Positions 1-12,340 of a stretch of DNA of 64,000 bases are shown piece after piece (position 1 is the stretch's first letter; each line of letters begins with the position of its first letter). Below the pieces are notes generated by a model. The model did no database searches and had not been told where the DNA came from. It saw nothing but the letters and a program-made list of their open reading frames with translations. Location: assembly GCA_023078685.1 (NCBI GenBank), contig JALGAS010000005.1, forward strand, positions 2,542,001 through 2,606,000, in the 5' to 3' direction. Both the position numbers and the translations under genes were made by a program. Source of the stretch: Neopestalotiopsis rosae. Taxonomy: Eukaryota; Ascomycota; Sordariomycetes; Amphisphaeriales; Sporocadaceae.

Positions 1-993
1 TCTCAACCTCCAATCCACTGTATATGACAAGTTGAGCATTTCCTGATTTCTGCGTGCACTGGCTCGTATGTCTTGATTTCATCTTATCGATTGGAATTCA
101 GCCTAGAACAATTCTTCTTGTTAATCGTTTTTTTTTGTCCTAACTCTCTCTTTCTTTGCTTCACCTCCGTCCGATCTCATGCCCTAATACGAGTGCATTG
201 ATCCTTTGGAAAGCAAATTCTCGCCCAAAAGATGTCCGACTCTTCAATTATTGTTGATCTTAAGCTCCGGTCAAAGAGAGGCGAGCACTTGTTACAGCGC
301 AAGGCACCTTCATTTCTGGTCATTGGGTCTCAAACATATGAGCGTTCCGGAATTCATACTAGTGACATCAACTAAAAGTCACAATATGAACCACAATACA
401 ATATGCGATTACTATGTGATATTACACCAATTCGACTGTGGCGACTTCGAGATATAGTGCTTCAGGGTCCGGGCTACAGGAGATGGGCGGTAGTTGGGGA
501 GCGTATGGATATTCTGTACACGTACCTGTCACCTATGCTCGACTATTATTTTTTGCTATTGTATTCACCTTTTTTTCTTCTGAATATTACCCCAGTGTTT
601 GTATCGGTTCCCAACACGGCTGTGACTTTGCGTTTCCAGACCTCTGGCAGGTAGTAGCCCCACTCCTTTCTACATTGGCTGGAACAACCTGCCACAACAT
701 CGGACTATCGACCACTATACTTGATCAGCCATATACTCAATCCTTGGCCCCAGCATATTTTGTTTGAGTGCATTGTGTTGATGCTGTTAGGATTTCACGG
801 CCACTTCCGACTGGACTTGTCCGGTGACGGAGAGCCGGGTATAGCCTTCCGTACCCGCTCGCCGTACCCGCCCTTTCTACTTTCTCCTGATCCATTCGCC
901 AGATCTCAAGAGAGGCGATATGGACTATAATAAGATCGCACCTTCCAAGAACAGCTTAGCAGCAGTTCAGCGGTTACCATCTCGCAATTAACC
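1..993. other. Gene-free left edge
   Basis: Only short overlapping ORFs in several frames are present, none with a recognisable domain or coherent splice structure. The stretch ends at the tRNA gene. It may be the flank of a gene lying to the left of the window. Confidence 0.5.
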
Positions 994-1065
994 GCGCTTA
1001 TAGTGTAGCGGTTATCATTCTTGCCTTCCAAGCATGAGACTCGGGTTCGACTCCCGATGGGCGCA
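994..1065 (+). tRNA. tRNA-Gly (anticodon UCC)
   Basis: A 72-nt cloverleaf can be folded by eye. The 7-bp acceptor stem pairs GCGCTTA with TGGGCGC (with G-U pairs), followed by discriminator A at 1065. The anticodon loop CTTCCAA spans 1025-1031 with anticodon TCC at 1027-1029; its 5-bp stem contains one T-T mismatch. The T arm is a perfect TCGGG/CCCGA stem around a TTCGACT loop. No intron is present. Anticodon UCC reads GGA/GGG glycine codons. A short T run downstream (1068-1070) may serve as the RNA polymerase III terminator. Confidence 0.95.
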
Positions 1066-4000
1066 TATTTTTGGCCGATTCAACCTTTTTAGAAGTGATA
1101 TTCAGATCAGTCTCCGTCGAAATGACATGTGTGGCTCATCATCTTGCTCTGTTCCGGATGCTTTTGGTCAATTTTTGCGATGTTGATAGAGTAGGAAACA
1201 TGTATACCGTTTCAGCCGAGGCAGACTCCAGCATCTGATACTCGCGTTGTGTAGTGCGACAAGAGGATGCGAACCTGCAGGCCTGCAGGCAGCTTTCCAA
1301 CAAGGCTGCACCGCTCAAGGCATCCTATGGGCGATGAAGCGACACTCGGCAACCCAATGCCGTCGCGAAAGGCAACCCGCGGATGATCTGGCAATTACTC
1401 CAAGATAAGCAGCCACCGATTCTGAGGACTTGTTCAATCACATTGGCTACTTGTATCGTACTTGAGTAAGTGTATTGATGTGACTCATGGATACACTGCA
1501 GAGTAACACTGAATACCTTAAAATGCCCAAGCACCGCATGATGATATACAGCCTTACTCAATGATTGAAATTGCCTAAATAGTGTCACCAACGGGACGGC
1601 GGACGAGTTGGTTATTGTGTACCTGGAATGCCTATCTCGAATGCTTGCATAACATGATTGAGCGTCTTGTAAAATGTAGGGGTACTGGAACCGTCAAAGA
1701 TGCATGACGTAGGTAAATGCAAAGACGTATTTGGAAAATAATCATGCATGATGGGTAAGGCTGCTTTGTGAATCAATGATCAAGTCTATTACACCCAATG
1801 AATTGCCTGACTGCTGTCATGGTGGATGAGTATACATTTCGGCCCCCAAGTGGCGATTATCAGTTGAGTATAATGTTGCTGCTGCAACTGCATGCGCAAT
1901 GCATAGATTTGTGGCAGCAAAAACGTGGCACCAGTTCCCGTTGGTTTTCCTTCTCAGCCAATGACTGACTATAAAGGCATCTTGCATTGCATCAATTGGT
2001 GCCCAAAGCCCCCTCACGTTCAGTCTCATATATAATGATTGAAACCAACCCCGGTATGTGAAATATATATATGTTCTAGGTTCACCGAACATCTTCGATA
2101 TCAAGACCAGTAATCATTGAGCGAAATGAGGCCCTTTTTTACATCTGGTGCATCTGTGTAGCCTCGTTGGGTTCAAGGCTGACAAGACATGAAGCAGACG
2201 ATCGGCGACGATCCTAGCTTGACAGCTTCGGGGTGTCTACCTACCTGGTCTGTCTACCAGGTATGGGTCATGCACGTTGAGTCGTGCGCGATTCCTACCG
2301 ACTGGCCCAGATGGCAAGGCAAACAAACAGTATACCTACGCGCACACGCTACTCGTGCCGATCATGGCAACGGGTATCCGGAATCCGCTGCGACCGACAC
2401 GTGCCAAAGCTTCGAGATGTACAACATCAGCGGCATGAGAACCGAAGAGTCCACGAGCAAGGCACTTCCTTCTTGTGACGAACTGTCGTCAATAAACTTG
2501 ATAACCATGCCCACGGACGGCCAGGATGCAGTGGGGACAAATCATTCAATGTCCAATGAGGTCGCTTCGCCAATGATTTATAGCCCCAGAATATCTGCAA
2601 CGACCAAGCAAAGCCAAGCTGTATTGGGCAAACAAAAGCAGGCAAACGATAGCGCGGTAATGAGGCTCTTTTGCTGGGCGAACTGGTTCGCCTCGGATGA
2701 CGCCTAAAACGGTGTCCGTGGGAAGGAAAGGACACGCGCTTATTCGACTTTGTTGCCGAAGGTCGCATCAAGTCAATGATCGTACAAATTGTTGGGGAAT
2801 ATTATTCTCCTCATGGAAAGGTGGCGCAGGGCTGTGAGCTCCAGGCAGCAACCTGCCAATGATTATCAGCAGTTAGACGCGGCGTCAAACGGCTCAGGCC
2901 CTTGTCATCCATCATCAACAAGCAGCAATTCCGCGCTCCGTGGTTACAAGGTTCTCCGCCAAAAGCCTCGAAGTCTGACAATACGCAATACCATACCCAC
3001 AAGAGATAGGCAACCTTGCGGGCATTACCCAGAGGTACCATCGTCAAGTTTGGCATGCAGAAGCAAGCAGCCAGCCGAGGGAGAGAAGGGATTGCACACC
3101 TTCACACAAGAGGTAACTGGGGGTCCCGCGAGCTGAAAGTGCCCAGTCCAATTACCCAACTGGGTACCCACGCAACGTACCCATTGCCGAATAATTGCCA
3201 ATCGATAGTAAAGCGCCCTGTTTTTGGATTGGACTGATGACATGATCAAGTATCAATGACTTGTAAATGTCCTCTAACGGCATTGTGCATACATCATGTT
3301 CTCCTCTTGCTACATTCAGTCCTACATACATACCTAGAGAATAGTGTTGGCTCCTCACACTGCCAATGAGCACTGCAGGTCGCGGCCGAAGCTCCGGTGA
3401 GTGAAAGGAGATTCCAAAACAGACCGAGTAACCTAGACTGGCGAGTTACAGATGGCCACGTTCCCGTCTTGAAGTTTTCAAGCCACGCCGTGCTGCTCCT
3501 GGTTTTGACTAGTGTCGTGATATGACTGGCAAGCCTAGGTATGGACGATCCCGCAGCGCAGCTCTGGGGGCTGTGTTTGTTATAGTCTCCGTGAACCAAA
3601 GCTTGGCATCGCAGCAAAGATCAAAGCCATGTTTCTGCCCAGGCCTGGCTACAGACAGCCTTGGGTTTCCGCAAATCTCTCTGGTGCTTGATGATCATGC
3701 CTGCAGCAAAACTCCTGCACCTCTTCGGTAATACTCCAAGTTATATTCGCGAATGATTCGATGAAGAATACTGGGCTTTTTCACCGCCTCACAATCGAAA
3801 AAAGTGCAGTTTCTCCCGTTATTGAGGACAATTCTTGCTAGGCTTCAGATATTGATCATATATGAAAGACTCTGTTTGCTCTATTCCGGGACATCCTCAT
3901 CCTCTGTTTGATCGAGAGACTCGCCAAGTTCCTAGAACAGTACTATGCTCAAGACTAATCCACTATCCCGTTGCTGTACAATATTGCAACCACAACTTGT

Positions 4001-4249
4001 CGCACCTACTTTTTCGGAACTGCATGTTTCGATCCCCGGGGGCTTGCTTCTCTACCTATGCTTGCAGTTGCCCCAGTAGCTAAACCAGAAAGCTCACCGT
4101 GGCCATTGAGCACGGGTCGCTCCTCCACCATTATTATAACAGTGCGTTTGTTACCTTCTATCACACCAAGAAGCCGGGTATAACGACGCCATTTCGCATC
4201 ACAACATTTACAATATCAGAAATACTCCCTTTTCTGATTGATATTCACC
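1066..4249. other. 3.2-kb intergenic region
   Basis: No gene is supported. A 172-codon ORF at 2189-2707 (+) overlaps an antisense ORF and has no recognisable domain. The region ends in the promoter of the C2H2 regulator. Long upstream regions are common for fungal regulatory genes, so part may be regulatory (inference). Confidence 0.5.
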
Positions 4250-5255
4250 ATGAATCGCAACCAACCTGAAAATATGGCATCGTACGAGGCTTACACTTAC
4301 CCAGAAGCTACGACCAACGATTATTCGAGGACTGTTCTATCTTTTGCCAACAGCCAACCATACATAACTGAAACCAAGTACCAAAACAACACCCAAAGCG
4401 TTCCGGAATCCTACAGTCAGGGTCAGGGTCAGCACATGAGCCGTATCCCCTCAAACGACTCATTCATTTCTCAGAATTCTTTATCACCCGTTCCATCTCC
4501 ACAAACTCCCATGACACATACCGACATGTCCGAATGGGACGGATCCTATTCTGACCAGACTCAGTATCCTTCGGAGTACTATGGTACAGAGCAACAATGG
4601 TACCCAGACGATAATGGCTATTCTACTGGATACATCGAGCCTTCGACCAGCTACATAATGTCACCGGTTGACAACATCGACGCCGTAAATTACCAATATC
4701 CGCAGTCTATGTCGTTACCGATGTCAATGTCTACGTGAGTCCAACGAAAGAGAATCCATACCCTGTGCCTGGCTAATCTTGTTTATCCCCAGACCTAGAA
4801 CCGCCGCCACGATGGTGCCGATGCAGCCTCAGGTCATGATACCAGAAGTCGAGGTGCCCAACACATCTCATATGTGTACAGTGCCAGGCTGCGAGTCTAA
4901 GACCTCCTTCAAGCGCAAGGCAGATCTTATGCGGCACTTCGAACAAATCCACCAGGCCCCAGAACAAAAGAAACAGTTCTATTGCGATTATTCAAAGTGC
5001 GACCGCAGCCAGGACCCATTCGGCCGCATCGACCACTTCCGCCAGCACTATCGCGACTTCCATGGGGAAGACCTACCACGCAAGAGCGGTGAAGCATCCA
5101 AATGGTATGCCGACAAGAAACAGTCCGTATCCAAGCGACACTGGCGGTGTGTCAAGTGCCTGAATAAGGTCAAAATCGAGGATTCTGGCTTTACATGCGA
5201 TAACTGCAATACGCCTTGCGAGACGCAAAGGCGACAACTCAGAGGATATACATGA
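4250..5255 (+). CDS. C2H2 zinc-finger transcription factor
   Basis: A two-exon gene, join 4250-4734 and 4793-5255, 315 aa. The 58-bp intron has donor GTGAGT, a CTAAT branch and a CAG acceptor, and phase closes exactly. The start is the ATG at 4250 in a CACCATGA context. Residues 1-185 are Ser/Gln/Tyr-rich and probably disordered, as in activation domains. Finger 1 uses C190, C195, H210 and H215. Finger 2 uses C226, C231, H247 and H252. A C-terminal Cys cluster (C281, C284, C297, C300, with C304) looks like a treble-clef zinc site. This arrangement is common in ascomycete nuclear regulators. DNA binding is inferred from the fold; target genes cannot be read from the sequence. The gene stands alone with long non-coding flanks. 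Confidence 0.85.
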
Positions 5256-8200
5256 GCCAACAACAATAACGTCGAAATCACACGAACCAATTCCAGCAGC
5301 AAGAGTCCATTACCACGGGGACTTTGTTCAAATTCTGGAACGCCTTGCCTTTCTCCAGCACTCTCTGGTACGCAGTTACGAAATTAACGCCCTCGCTTCT
5401 TGTTACATATTTTTCTACATTCGTCAAGCCGCTCTACCCACACATTTCGGTCGCTACAACCCTTTGCTTCTGGTTCACTTCCCCATCCAATATGCCCATT
5501 TTCGAGTTCCCGTCACGACCGGCTATGCAACGTTTTTCATGACTTCTTTTTCGATTCTTGTTTCTTTATGACGGCTCTCGTGTGTTTCACGGCATGGAGG
5601 AGGTCCTACGGTGATGTGACTCTTTCTTCGGCGTTTCCTGATTGGTTCGGCTTACAGGCAAGGCGTACTTTGGTTGTGTTTCTTGGCGTTCTTACGTTTT
5701 ATGGGCCTCCCGTGGGTTCACACAGACACACACCCAAGTCGTCCTCGGGGGCGCTTTGAGGCTGTGTTCGTCTTTAAGGTTGGGGGAACACCCGCTGCAA
5801 TGCATGCATTATTGGGATGGAATCCCGCAATTGAGTGGCGCAGGGCCTTTGCTTGTCTCAAAAGGGTGGGTGGATAGGTGGCCTTGGTGGTCTTGTCACA
5901 TTTCTTCCATGACCAAAAAAACAAGGATTATTCGTTCACAAGAGAAAAAGAAGACGAGAAGCGAGAAAGAAGAAAAAAACCACGACAGGGCACTTTTGGC
6001 CAACTGGAAAAACCTCCCTGTCCCCTGATTCGCTGGCCCTGCACGCACTCTAGATGGAGGCGAGCCGCGCATCAGCCTAATCGAGAAGAAGACAGGCGCG
6101 CGTGTCTCTGATTGGTGACATGCAGATTCTGTGCAGCAATAGGCCAGGTTGTTCAGTGCATACATGCGCGGCTTCTCGAGAAGGACAGAGGAACGGTACG
6201 TTGTTCATGCAACATGGCGAGGCAACCCGCCGGGCTGAATTGGATTCAGCTCACTAGCATGCAAAAAGGAAGAGTGGCAGCAATGCCTGGCTATACTTCC
6301 AATCTTGTATAATAGAAAACAAGACCGTACAAAAGAAGTACGACTGAATAGATACGCCACAGCTTCGCGAGAAACCGAAGCAAACGCATTACCCTTATTT
6401 TGCATCCTTTTGGTAATGATTCTGTATAAGGTCACTTTCTCCCACTATTAATTTCTTGAGCAGCACTATGGATGGTGCAAGCAGGATGGTAATAGCAATG
6501 ACCTACTCTCCCATCACCAACCAAAGCGGAGAGTTATCTGCATGACCACGAGCTCAGCGGCTGTGCAACCGATATCATATACGCATGTCACCTGTATTCT
6601 ATTGGCCCTTTCGGCAATACTGTTATCATCGTGATAGTTTTTAGTCAGCTGAAAACTGGCGGCAGCACATCCCAGAAAGGTAATACCGCACCGGGCCCCT
6701 GGTATGGGCTGTGCAGGCCCATGATGCATGTGACTGACTATTGCAAAGATCTCGATAATGCACTGATACAAGGCGCAGCCCCAAAAAAACGTGTCCCGCT
6801 CGCGGACCGATGGACTAATAACGGTCCATTTGAGACAGCACAGCATCTTGGAGGTACTCAGAGGTCTAGACCATGGGATCTTGGTGCCGTTTTGAAATGA
6901 GGTTCTGAGCACGTTGGAACAAGGCTAGCTGCCATTATCGTCGGTTGTATTCAAATGAACTGTGTTAGTCTATTGAGCTAGGTGATGCGCATATACTTCC
7001 TTGCCGGTGATGGGAATTATAGTATCAAAAGTGTCACCGTTATGTGTCCTATCTCGGAGGAATCAATGTCAGATTGGAGGCCCCTTTTTTCAAGATATGG
7101 AGTGGAATTGAAAGAGGTGATGAAAAAGGATGTCTGCTTGCTGCCCAAGTCTTGACATGCCGGTGTGTTGGAACTTTGCCATTACTGGGTGGTTTTCTAG
7201 CCTTACTTCAAGTAGAGATCCATTCTGTCTCCTGCTTCACAGGAGGACATAATCGTAAGACTGTGATATCGAAGAACTTCACCAAGGTTACTGATGTGGT
7301 GTTCGAACCTCATTTGGAATCCTGGTATGACATGTCCGAGACGGAGGTTGAACTGTTCGGGGATGCTCTTTCCCTCGAGGAGCATCCCGACCCTTTCGTT
7401 ATTGATTTTTTCACTGGCTTTTGCGCAAGAAGTCACGACATGCCATTTGATTGTTGAGAGTAGAGAAGCTATTAAACTGTTAGAAAAGATACCAGAACGG
7501 ATCTATTGCACAATGCCCTAAGCCCGTGTGCTCGAACGTTGCCATCTTCCACCGCAGCCAGATGTCTATCAATCTTTCTCACGGTGAGTGTATTCTGCAG
7601 CAAGCGACAAGGTAGTTCTTCCATTGCAATGAGGCGTCTTGACTTCCACCTTGGCTACAAGACGCTGCTTATCCATGACCAAGTTGCGATTCCTGGTAGT
7701 CCGTCTGTCAATATCGCTGACCTAACCCCTTGTTGAATTAACCAAGGGAGCAAATAATTTGATGACTGCATCGAGGTGATCATTCATTATAGCAGGTCGC
7801 AAGCGGTGACCGTCGCGGCCGGTAGCTCTGTGGTATTTTTTCCTCTCTCGGTTGAAGCATTTTGATCTTGATTTCCTTGTCACACTACTTGAGCCTCCAC
7901 TGTGATGACAACGCACCGCGCGTTGACTTCGGTACGAGGGCCTACTGCATTATCTGGGACAAGTCTGGAACAAGCGATCTTTATCGTACAAATTCATTGA
8001 ATCATAAAGCTGTTGAAGTCAAAGTATTTCACACAAACCTCGTCCCAGTCGTGGTCAATCTCTTCGAATATAAAATCCAAGTCTTCGAGCATAGACGCAG
8101 CAGAAGTCCCCGTTACGAGCTGCCCGACTACTCATTGCGCAAACGAGACAATCTGGATGCATTATTCTATCTGGGCCAGACTCTGCCGCCGTGATGCTAT

Positions 8201-8555
8201 GTTATCAATGTCTTTGTAGAGGCACGTGCTTCCGAGTATCGTTGGGCAATGTCAATTGCCCCAAGGCAAACAACACTCATGGTCGCTTGGGTGCATGAAA
8301 ATTCTGACTAATGCAAATTGTCGAAGCTATCAAACTTTCACCATGGGCAACCACAGTTTTATATGCTTGTTCTTGAACTGGCTCTCTGATGCTCCTTGAA
8401 TAAGTACATTGGGAAGATTACGCTTGTTATGAGCTGTCAATAGACAAGTGTATCAGTAAACCAGCCAACTGGACATAAAGTATGTAGCTGACCCGAGTCT
8501 CATTTGTTCATGTCGGTATCTTCTGCTCTGGTCCAGATATTGATGAGCGTCTCAT
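5256..8555. other. 3.3-kb intergenic region
   Basis: Probably the 3' UTR of the C2H2 gene followed by non-coding DNA. ORFs are short, overlapping and without domains. The part at 5940-6000 is purine-rich. The right end is downstream of the convergent RING gene. Confidence 0.45.
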
Positions 8556-9342
8556 CTAGACAGCATTTCTACGATGGAAAGACACTCTATGAGGCTGAGG
8601 CAATGCTGCCACGGTAGCGGACACGCTCAAGTCTATGCGACTATTGCGACGAAACACAAGAAAACTGTCAGCGCATCTCGGGAAGAAAACACCAACTCGG
8701 GAAAAAAAAAAGGGGGGGGGGGGGGGTTACATGCCATAGAGGACAAGTCACATTAAAGTCGGCCAGCCACGCGTCGATGCAGCGAGGATGGAACAGATGG
8801 CCGCACGGCAGCTTGCGCAGGTCGGTGCCGTCGGAAAAGTCCTCGGCACAGATGGAGCAGGACGTTTCCTCCTGGCGAGACAGCCGCTCGGGGTGAGGCT
8901 TTTGCAAGCGCGGAGTCGGTCTCTTGGGGACCAGGGCCTCCCATCTCTTCAATCTGACGTATATGCGTCGAGCAAAGTTTGGCCTCGCCGCGTCATGAGG
9001 ACTGTCCCGACGAGGATCAGTGGCGCCGTCGTCCTCGTGTATCGTCTCCAGGCGTGGGCCGCGTTCGCAGTCGTCATTGCTGCTGGGCTGGTTGCCGCGC
9101 CCATCGGTGCCCGCGTACCGAACAATGGGAATGGAATTGATGGTGCTGCTGTCCAAGCCGCGGCGCCCGCTGAGCGTTGATCTCGTGCGCGTTGCGACTT
9201 CTCGCACCGCGGCAAGAGTGTTTGTCTTTCTCGCTATGCAGACGCCAATGAGTATGACAATGGCCAGTACGATGCAGAGAATAGTGGTAATGGTCGGCGC
9301 ATTGCCCTTGACTTTTGAGGGGTCGGGAGCGGCGCCAGCCAT
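8556..9342 (-). CDS. Membrane-anchored RING-H2 protein (probable E3 ubiquitin ligase)
   Basis: Reconstructed as complement of join 8556-8640 and 8735-9342, 230 aa, start ATG at 9342. A single transmembrane segment lies at about residues 17-38, followed by a disordered linker. The RING-H2 domain has zinc ligands C162, C165, C180, H182, H185, C188, C200 and C203. Known RING-H2 proteins of this layout are E3 ligases acting at endomembranes; that role is inferred. The last ligand is split. The genomic frame reads Cys-Pro-Leu-Trp and runs into a C15T10 tract. If the intron at 8641-8734 is removed using a GC donor and a TAG acceptor, the protein reads Cys-Pro-Leu-Cys-Arg and ends 28 residues after C203. 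A conventional GT donor does not restore the ligand. The homopolymers may hide assembly errors. Confidence 0.8.
8641..8734 (-). other. GC-AG intron carrying a C15T10 tract
   Basis: On the minus strand the donor is GCATGT after CTATG, the branch is probably GCTGACA, and the acceptor is CAATAG. On the plus strand the tract is A10 (8702-8711) followed by G15 (8712-8726). The intron is inferred because it completes the RING ligand set in phase. Confidence 0.6.
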
Positions 9343-10859
9343 TTGACTTCTAGGATGTCTTTGCGTCACATGTGGAATACCGAAGCGATTGGTAAGTGGT
9401 GAGGAGACGGCGAATTGCCAACAGATTATGTTGGAAGGGGCAACGAAAAAATCGAAGCTGGCAGCTTTCAGAGCAACCCCGCGGTTTATGTTATTGCAGT
9501 GCCATTGTGAAAATTGATTTGGAAACACGTAGAGAAGTAAAATAAGAATAGGCAAGATGCTGCCAAGTGTCGCGGCGGATATTCTATATGTATTTGAATC
9601 CTTTTCGTGATGGCCCCTGTGAGCGGCTCCAAACGTTCAAGTTGTTGTTTCAGTGATTGGGACATACAGTTTAGACAATTATAGCAGTGAAGGTTTGGAA
9701 TATTGGTGGCATGATTTCCTTTTCCATGGATGACGAAAATGCAAGACGATCCAGGGGTTAAATGGATACACACATAGAAAACATACATATGCAACGGGAG
9801 TTGCATTCCAGACTTACTCGCGCATCTCCTCGGACATTGACCCCGTGCCACGTCAAAATCGATGGTGAAATCTCGCCTACTGCTTGAGCGCTTGCGAATT
9901 TAGATAACTTTTGCGTAAGAGGATCGCCAAAAGTAGAACCGAACTCGTCTAACCTAGAATCCCGAAAAGCCTCATAGGAGGAGTTTGGAGACGCGGGATG
10001 CAATGCACATGGGCGGCCTCAAATTCGCTCTCCACTTGCCTACAAACCACGAATGCAAGCTAAGCTTGCTTTTCTGCATACCGCCAGATTGATATAAAAT
10101 CTCTCAAGTCTTTGATCGTAGCGCTTGACTGTTGTACGCACATGTAATGGTCCCTGTGTAGATCATGGGTTCTGGTTGATGCCGGAATAATTCTTGTTGT
10201 ACCTTGGAAAGGGTCAAAAGGGTCTGCAAAGGCACAGGCCTCGGTACGTGCCCCCGGATTACCTGTTCCAGCGATACTTATTGTCACTATAAGCACTAGC
10301 ACGACAAACAAGCTTTGGATCTGGGGCGGTCTCGGGCGGCTAGGTACCTGACTTAGCTTCTCCAAATAATGCTGAAGTCACGTTTTGGTGCTTGAGAGAA
10401 TGTTTGTTCCATCGAGTTCTATTCATCTATGGTCGACTCGAACGGCTCGTCATACTGTACTTGATTATTTGAATGTGAAGCTTGCTCAGTAAGACCGATA
10501 ATTATACAGGAAAGTAACAAATTATTCGACTTGTTCCATGGGTGGAATCCTAAAGAGAATCCCCAGATGTACCTATTCTATACAGAAGGAATAGAGCACG
10601 CACACGCCTCCTCCACTTCTCCAAACCAAGCGGCTCTGGGGCTCCAATATCAGCGGGGCAGATCCCGGACGTAGATCAGCTCGACGTTGCACGAATCAAT
10701 CGCCAGTTGGAAAAGCATGAGAGAAATCGATCAAGGGCTTTACTCATCAATTCTTATTAAATGGCAAGGACAAGAAGGCTGTCTGTCTTCAATAATATAC
10801 ATAGTATGGCCTCGGATTGCCAAGCTTCTGCACAGTGCAGACCTAGTGTCGATTTCTGA
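9343..10859. other. Intergenic region, includes repeat copy A
   Basis: No convincing gene. A 101-codon minus ORF at 10060-10365 has one hydrophobic stretch but lacks conserved features. Repeat copy A lies at 10630-10737. Confidence 0.45.
10630..10737 (+). repeat. Dispersed direct repeat, copy A
   Basis: About 105 bp resembling 12070-12176 in the same orientation. Shared blocks include GGCTCCAAT, TCAGCGGGGCA, CCCGGAC and the 3' block CATGAGAGAAATCGATCAAGG (two adjacent words). Copy B has extra bases in the middle. The two copies flank the 300-aa gene. Confidence 0.7.
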
Positions 10860-11914
10860 TTAGAGAGAGCTAGGAGCCTCATAGGCAACTGGATCGTCGC
10901 CCCAAATGAGACCGTCGCCCAGGAAATGCTTATCTGGAGTCAGAACCTGCTCGTCCTGCCAGAGAGCAAATATGGCTTCCATTGCACATTTGAAATGTCC
11001 GTGGTACTCTCCCTCGCGAACCTGGGGCTCCTGTCGACCGTCCCTAGCCCAATGCGTACCCACCGCGGTGAGGTACGGCAGGAAGGATACTTGATCTCGC
11101 CGGGGGTTTCTTGGAAAGGACATGGAGATTCGAGTTGCCGGCGGGCCATAGACACGGAGCATGGATTCTACGGCCTCGCGGTCCACCGCTAAACAAATCC
11201 ACAGAGAGTCTATACCGGGTGGAAGGGAACCGGTAGCACAGAGATGGCGGAGGAGACTGGTGGGGGATGAGTTTTCTCAACAATAACAACAACAACAACG
11301 ATACAGGGGTGTTCTTCTTCCTTCTCACCTTCGAACTTCATGAGGGCCCTTTCCGTCAAGTCTGGCCTTGTCGTCGACCCAGTACCAGGTAACGTCGTCT
11401 GGATCTACGGCTTCTGGCACGTAGAAGCGTTCATTGAGGAATTGTTCGAAGCAGGCCTTGTAGAGCTCGAACTCGGCATCGCTCGAGTAATCCAGTCGGA
11501 ATATGGGGTAGCCAACGTTGCCTGAATACGTGGGAAACAGGTCGAGGGGGCTGGCGTAGCGGCCCGCGTCGACGCGGATTTGGGCCTCATGTAGGACATT
11601 GGAATGAAAGGCAGCGCTGAGCAATGAAATGGTCTACTTGGGCTCGTCAGATTACAGGTTTGTTATGACGAGCGGAAGAAGTCATGTTGATCACACACAT
11701 GAAGAGGCAGTGAGAAATACTGTGCAGTAGGGCACGTCTTTAATCTCTGCCAATTCCAGCCCTCCTCGGGGGCGAGGATGGCGTCGATGAGCCCGCGTGT
11801 CCAAACCGAGTCTTCCCGCCACTGCACGTTGGCATGTACCGGTGGGAGTGTAGCGAGAGCGGACCTAAAGTCCTCTTTTGCCGCAGGGTCATTTTCTCCT
11901 GCCGGCTGCTGCAT
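10860..11914 (-). CDS. Uncharacterised fungal protein, 300 aa
   Basis: I do not recognise the family. Three exons close in phase: complement of join 10860-11256, 11329-11616 and 11697-11914. Intron 1 (11617-11696) uses donor GTGTGA and acceptor TCAG. Intron 2 (11257-11328) uses GTGAGA and CCAG and contains an AAC/GTT trinucleotide run. No signal peptide or membrane segment is apparent; the product is soluble-looking, acidic and rich in Trp and aromatics. Start ATG 11914 was taken as the first in-frame ATG of exon 1, and an extra upstream exon cannot be excluded. The gene is flanked on both sides by copies of a 105-bp repeat. The first intron boundary is the least certain part. Confidence 0.6.
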
Positions 11915-12069
11915 TTCTGAGTTGGCGCCCTGGCGCTGTTGCGACCTCTAGTAGACGGTAGACAATCCAGGATGACCACAAAGTCCCAAGGAGTTTCTGT
12001 GACGATGCGAGGCAACAAGGCAACGAAGACACAAGTCACATCATCCTGTGAATTGGTTACTAGCTGGTG

Positions 12070-12176
12070 GGCTCCAATTTCAGCGGGGCACACCCCGGAC
12101 CCCATGTTGGATGTGCAGATCAGATCGCTGTTGCGCGAATCACCAGTAAGAAAACCATGAGAGAAATCGATCAAGG
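12070..12176 (+). repeat. Dispersed direct repeat, copy B
   Basis: The partner of 10630-10737. It lies 156-262 bp upstream of the start codon of the 300-aa gene, so it may overlap that gene's promoter. Its GCGGGG core matches the CreA/Mig1 consensus SYGGRG, a weak match that is easily found by chance. Confidence 0.65.
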
Positions 12177-12340
12177 TGACTGATTGGGGCTTAGCAGACT
12201 GTCTCATGGTATGTTTTCTTTTTACTGTTTTCTCTTTATCTCAATAAGTCCAGCACTTTGGAACATTATGTGGTAGCTAGGTATGTAAGTAAGTAGGCAG
12301 GCAATACATGCTATAGTTCAAGTATAGTCGCAGTTTTGCT

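Noticed and set aside
403..930. Cluster of overlapping plus-strand ORFs near the left edge
   Set aside because: Three frames are open over the same bases, with low-complexity hydrophobic content and no motif.
2189..2707. 172-codon plus-strand ORF
   Set aside because: No domain or conserved-looking block, overlapped by an antisense ORF of similar length, no splice structure. Most likely chance.
10060..10365. 101-aa minus ORF with a hydrophobic stretch
   Set aside because: It could suggest a small membrane protein, but composition is unconvincing and there is no conserved feature.
11740..12207. 155-aa minus ORF overlapping the start of the 300-aa gene
   Set aside because: It runs over repeat copy B and out of frame with the exon-supported gene; copy A has a stop in the matching frame.
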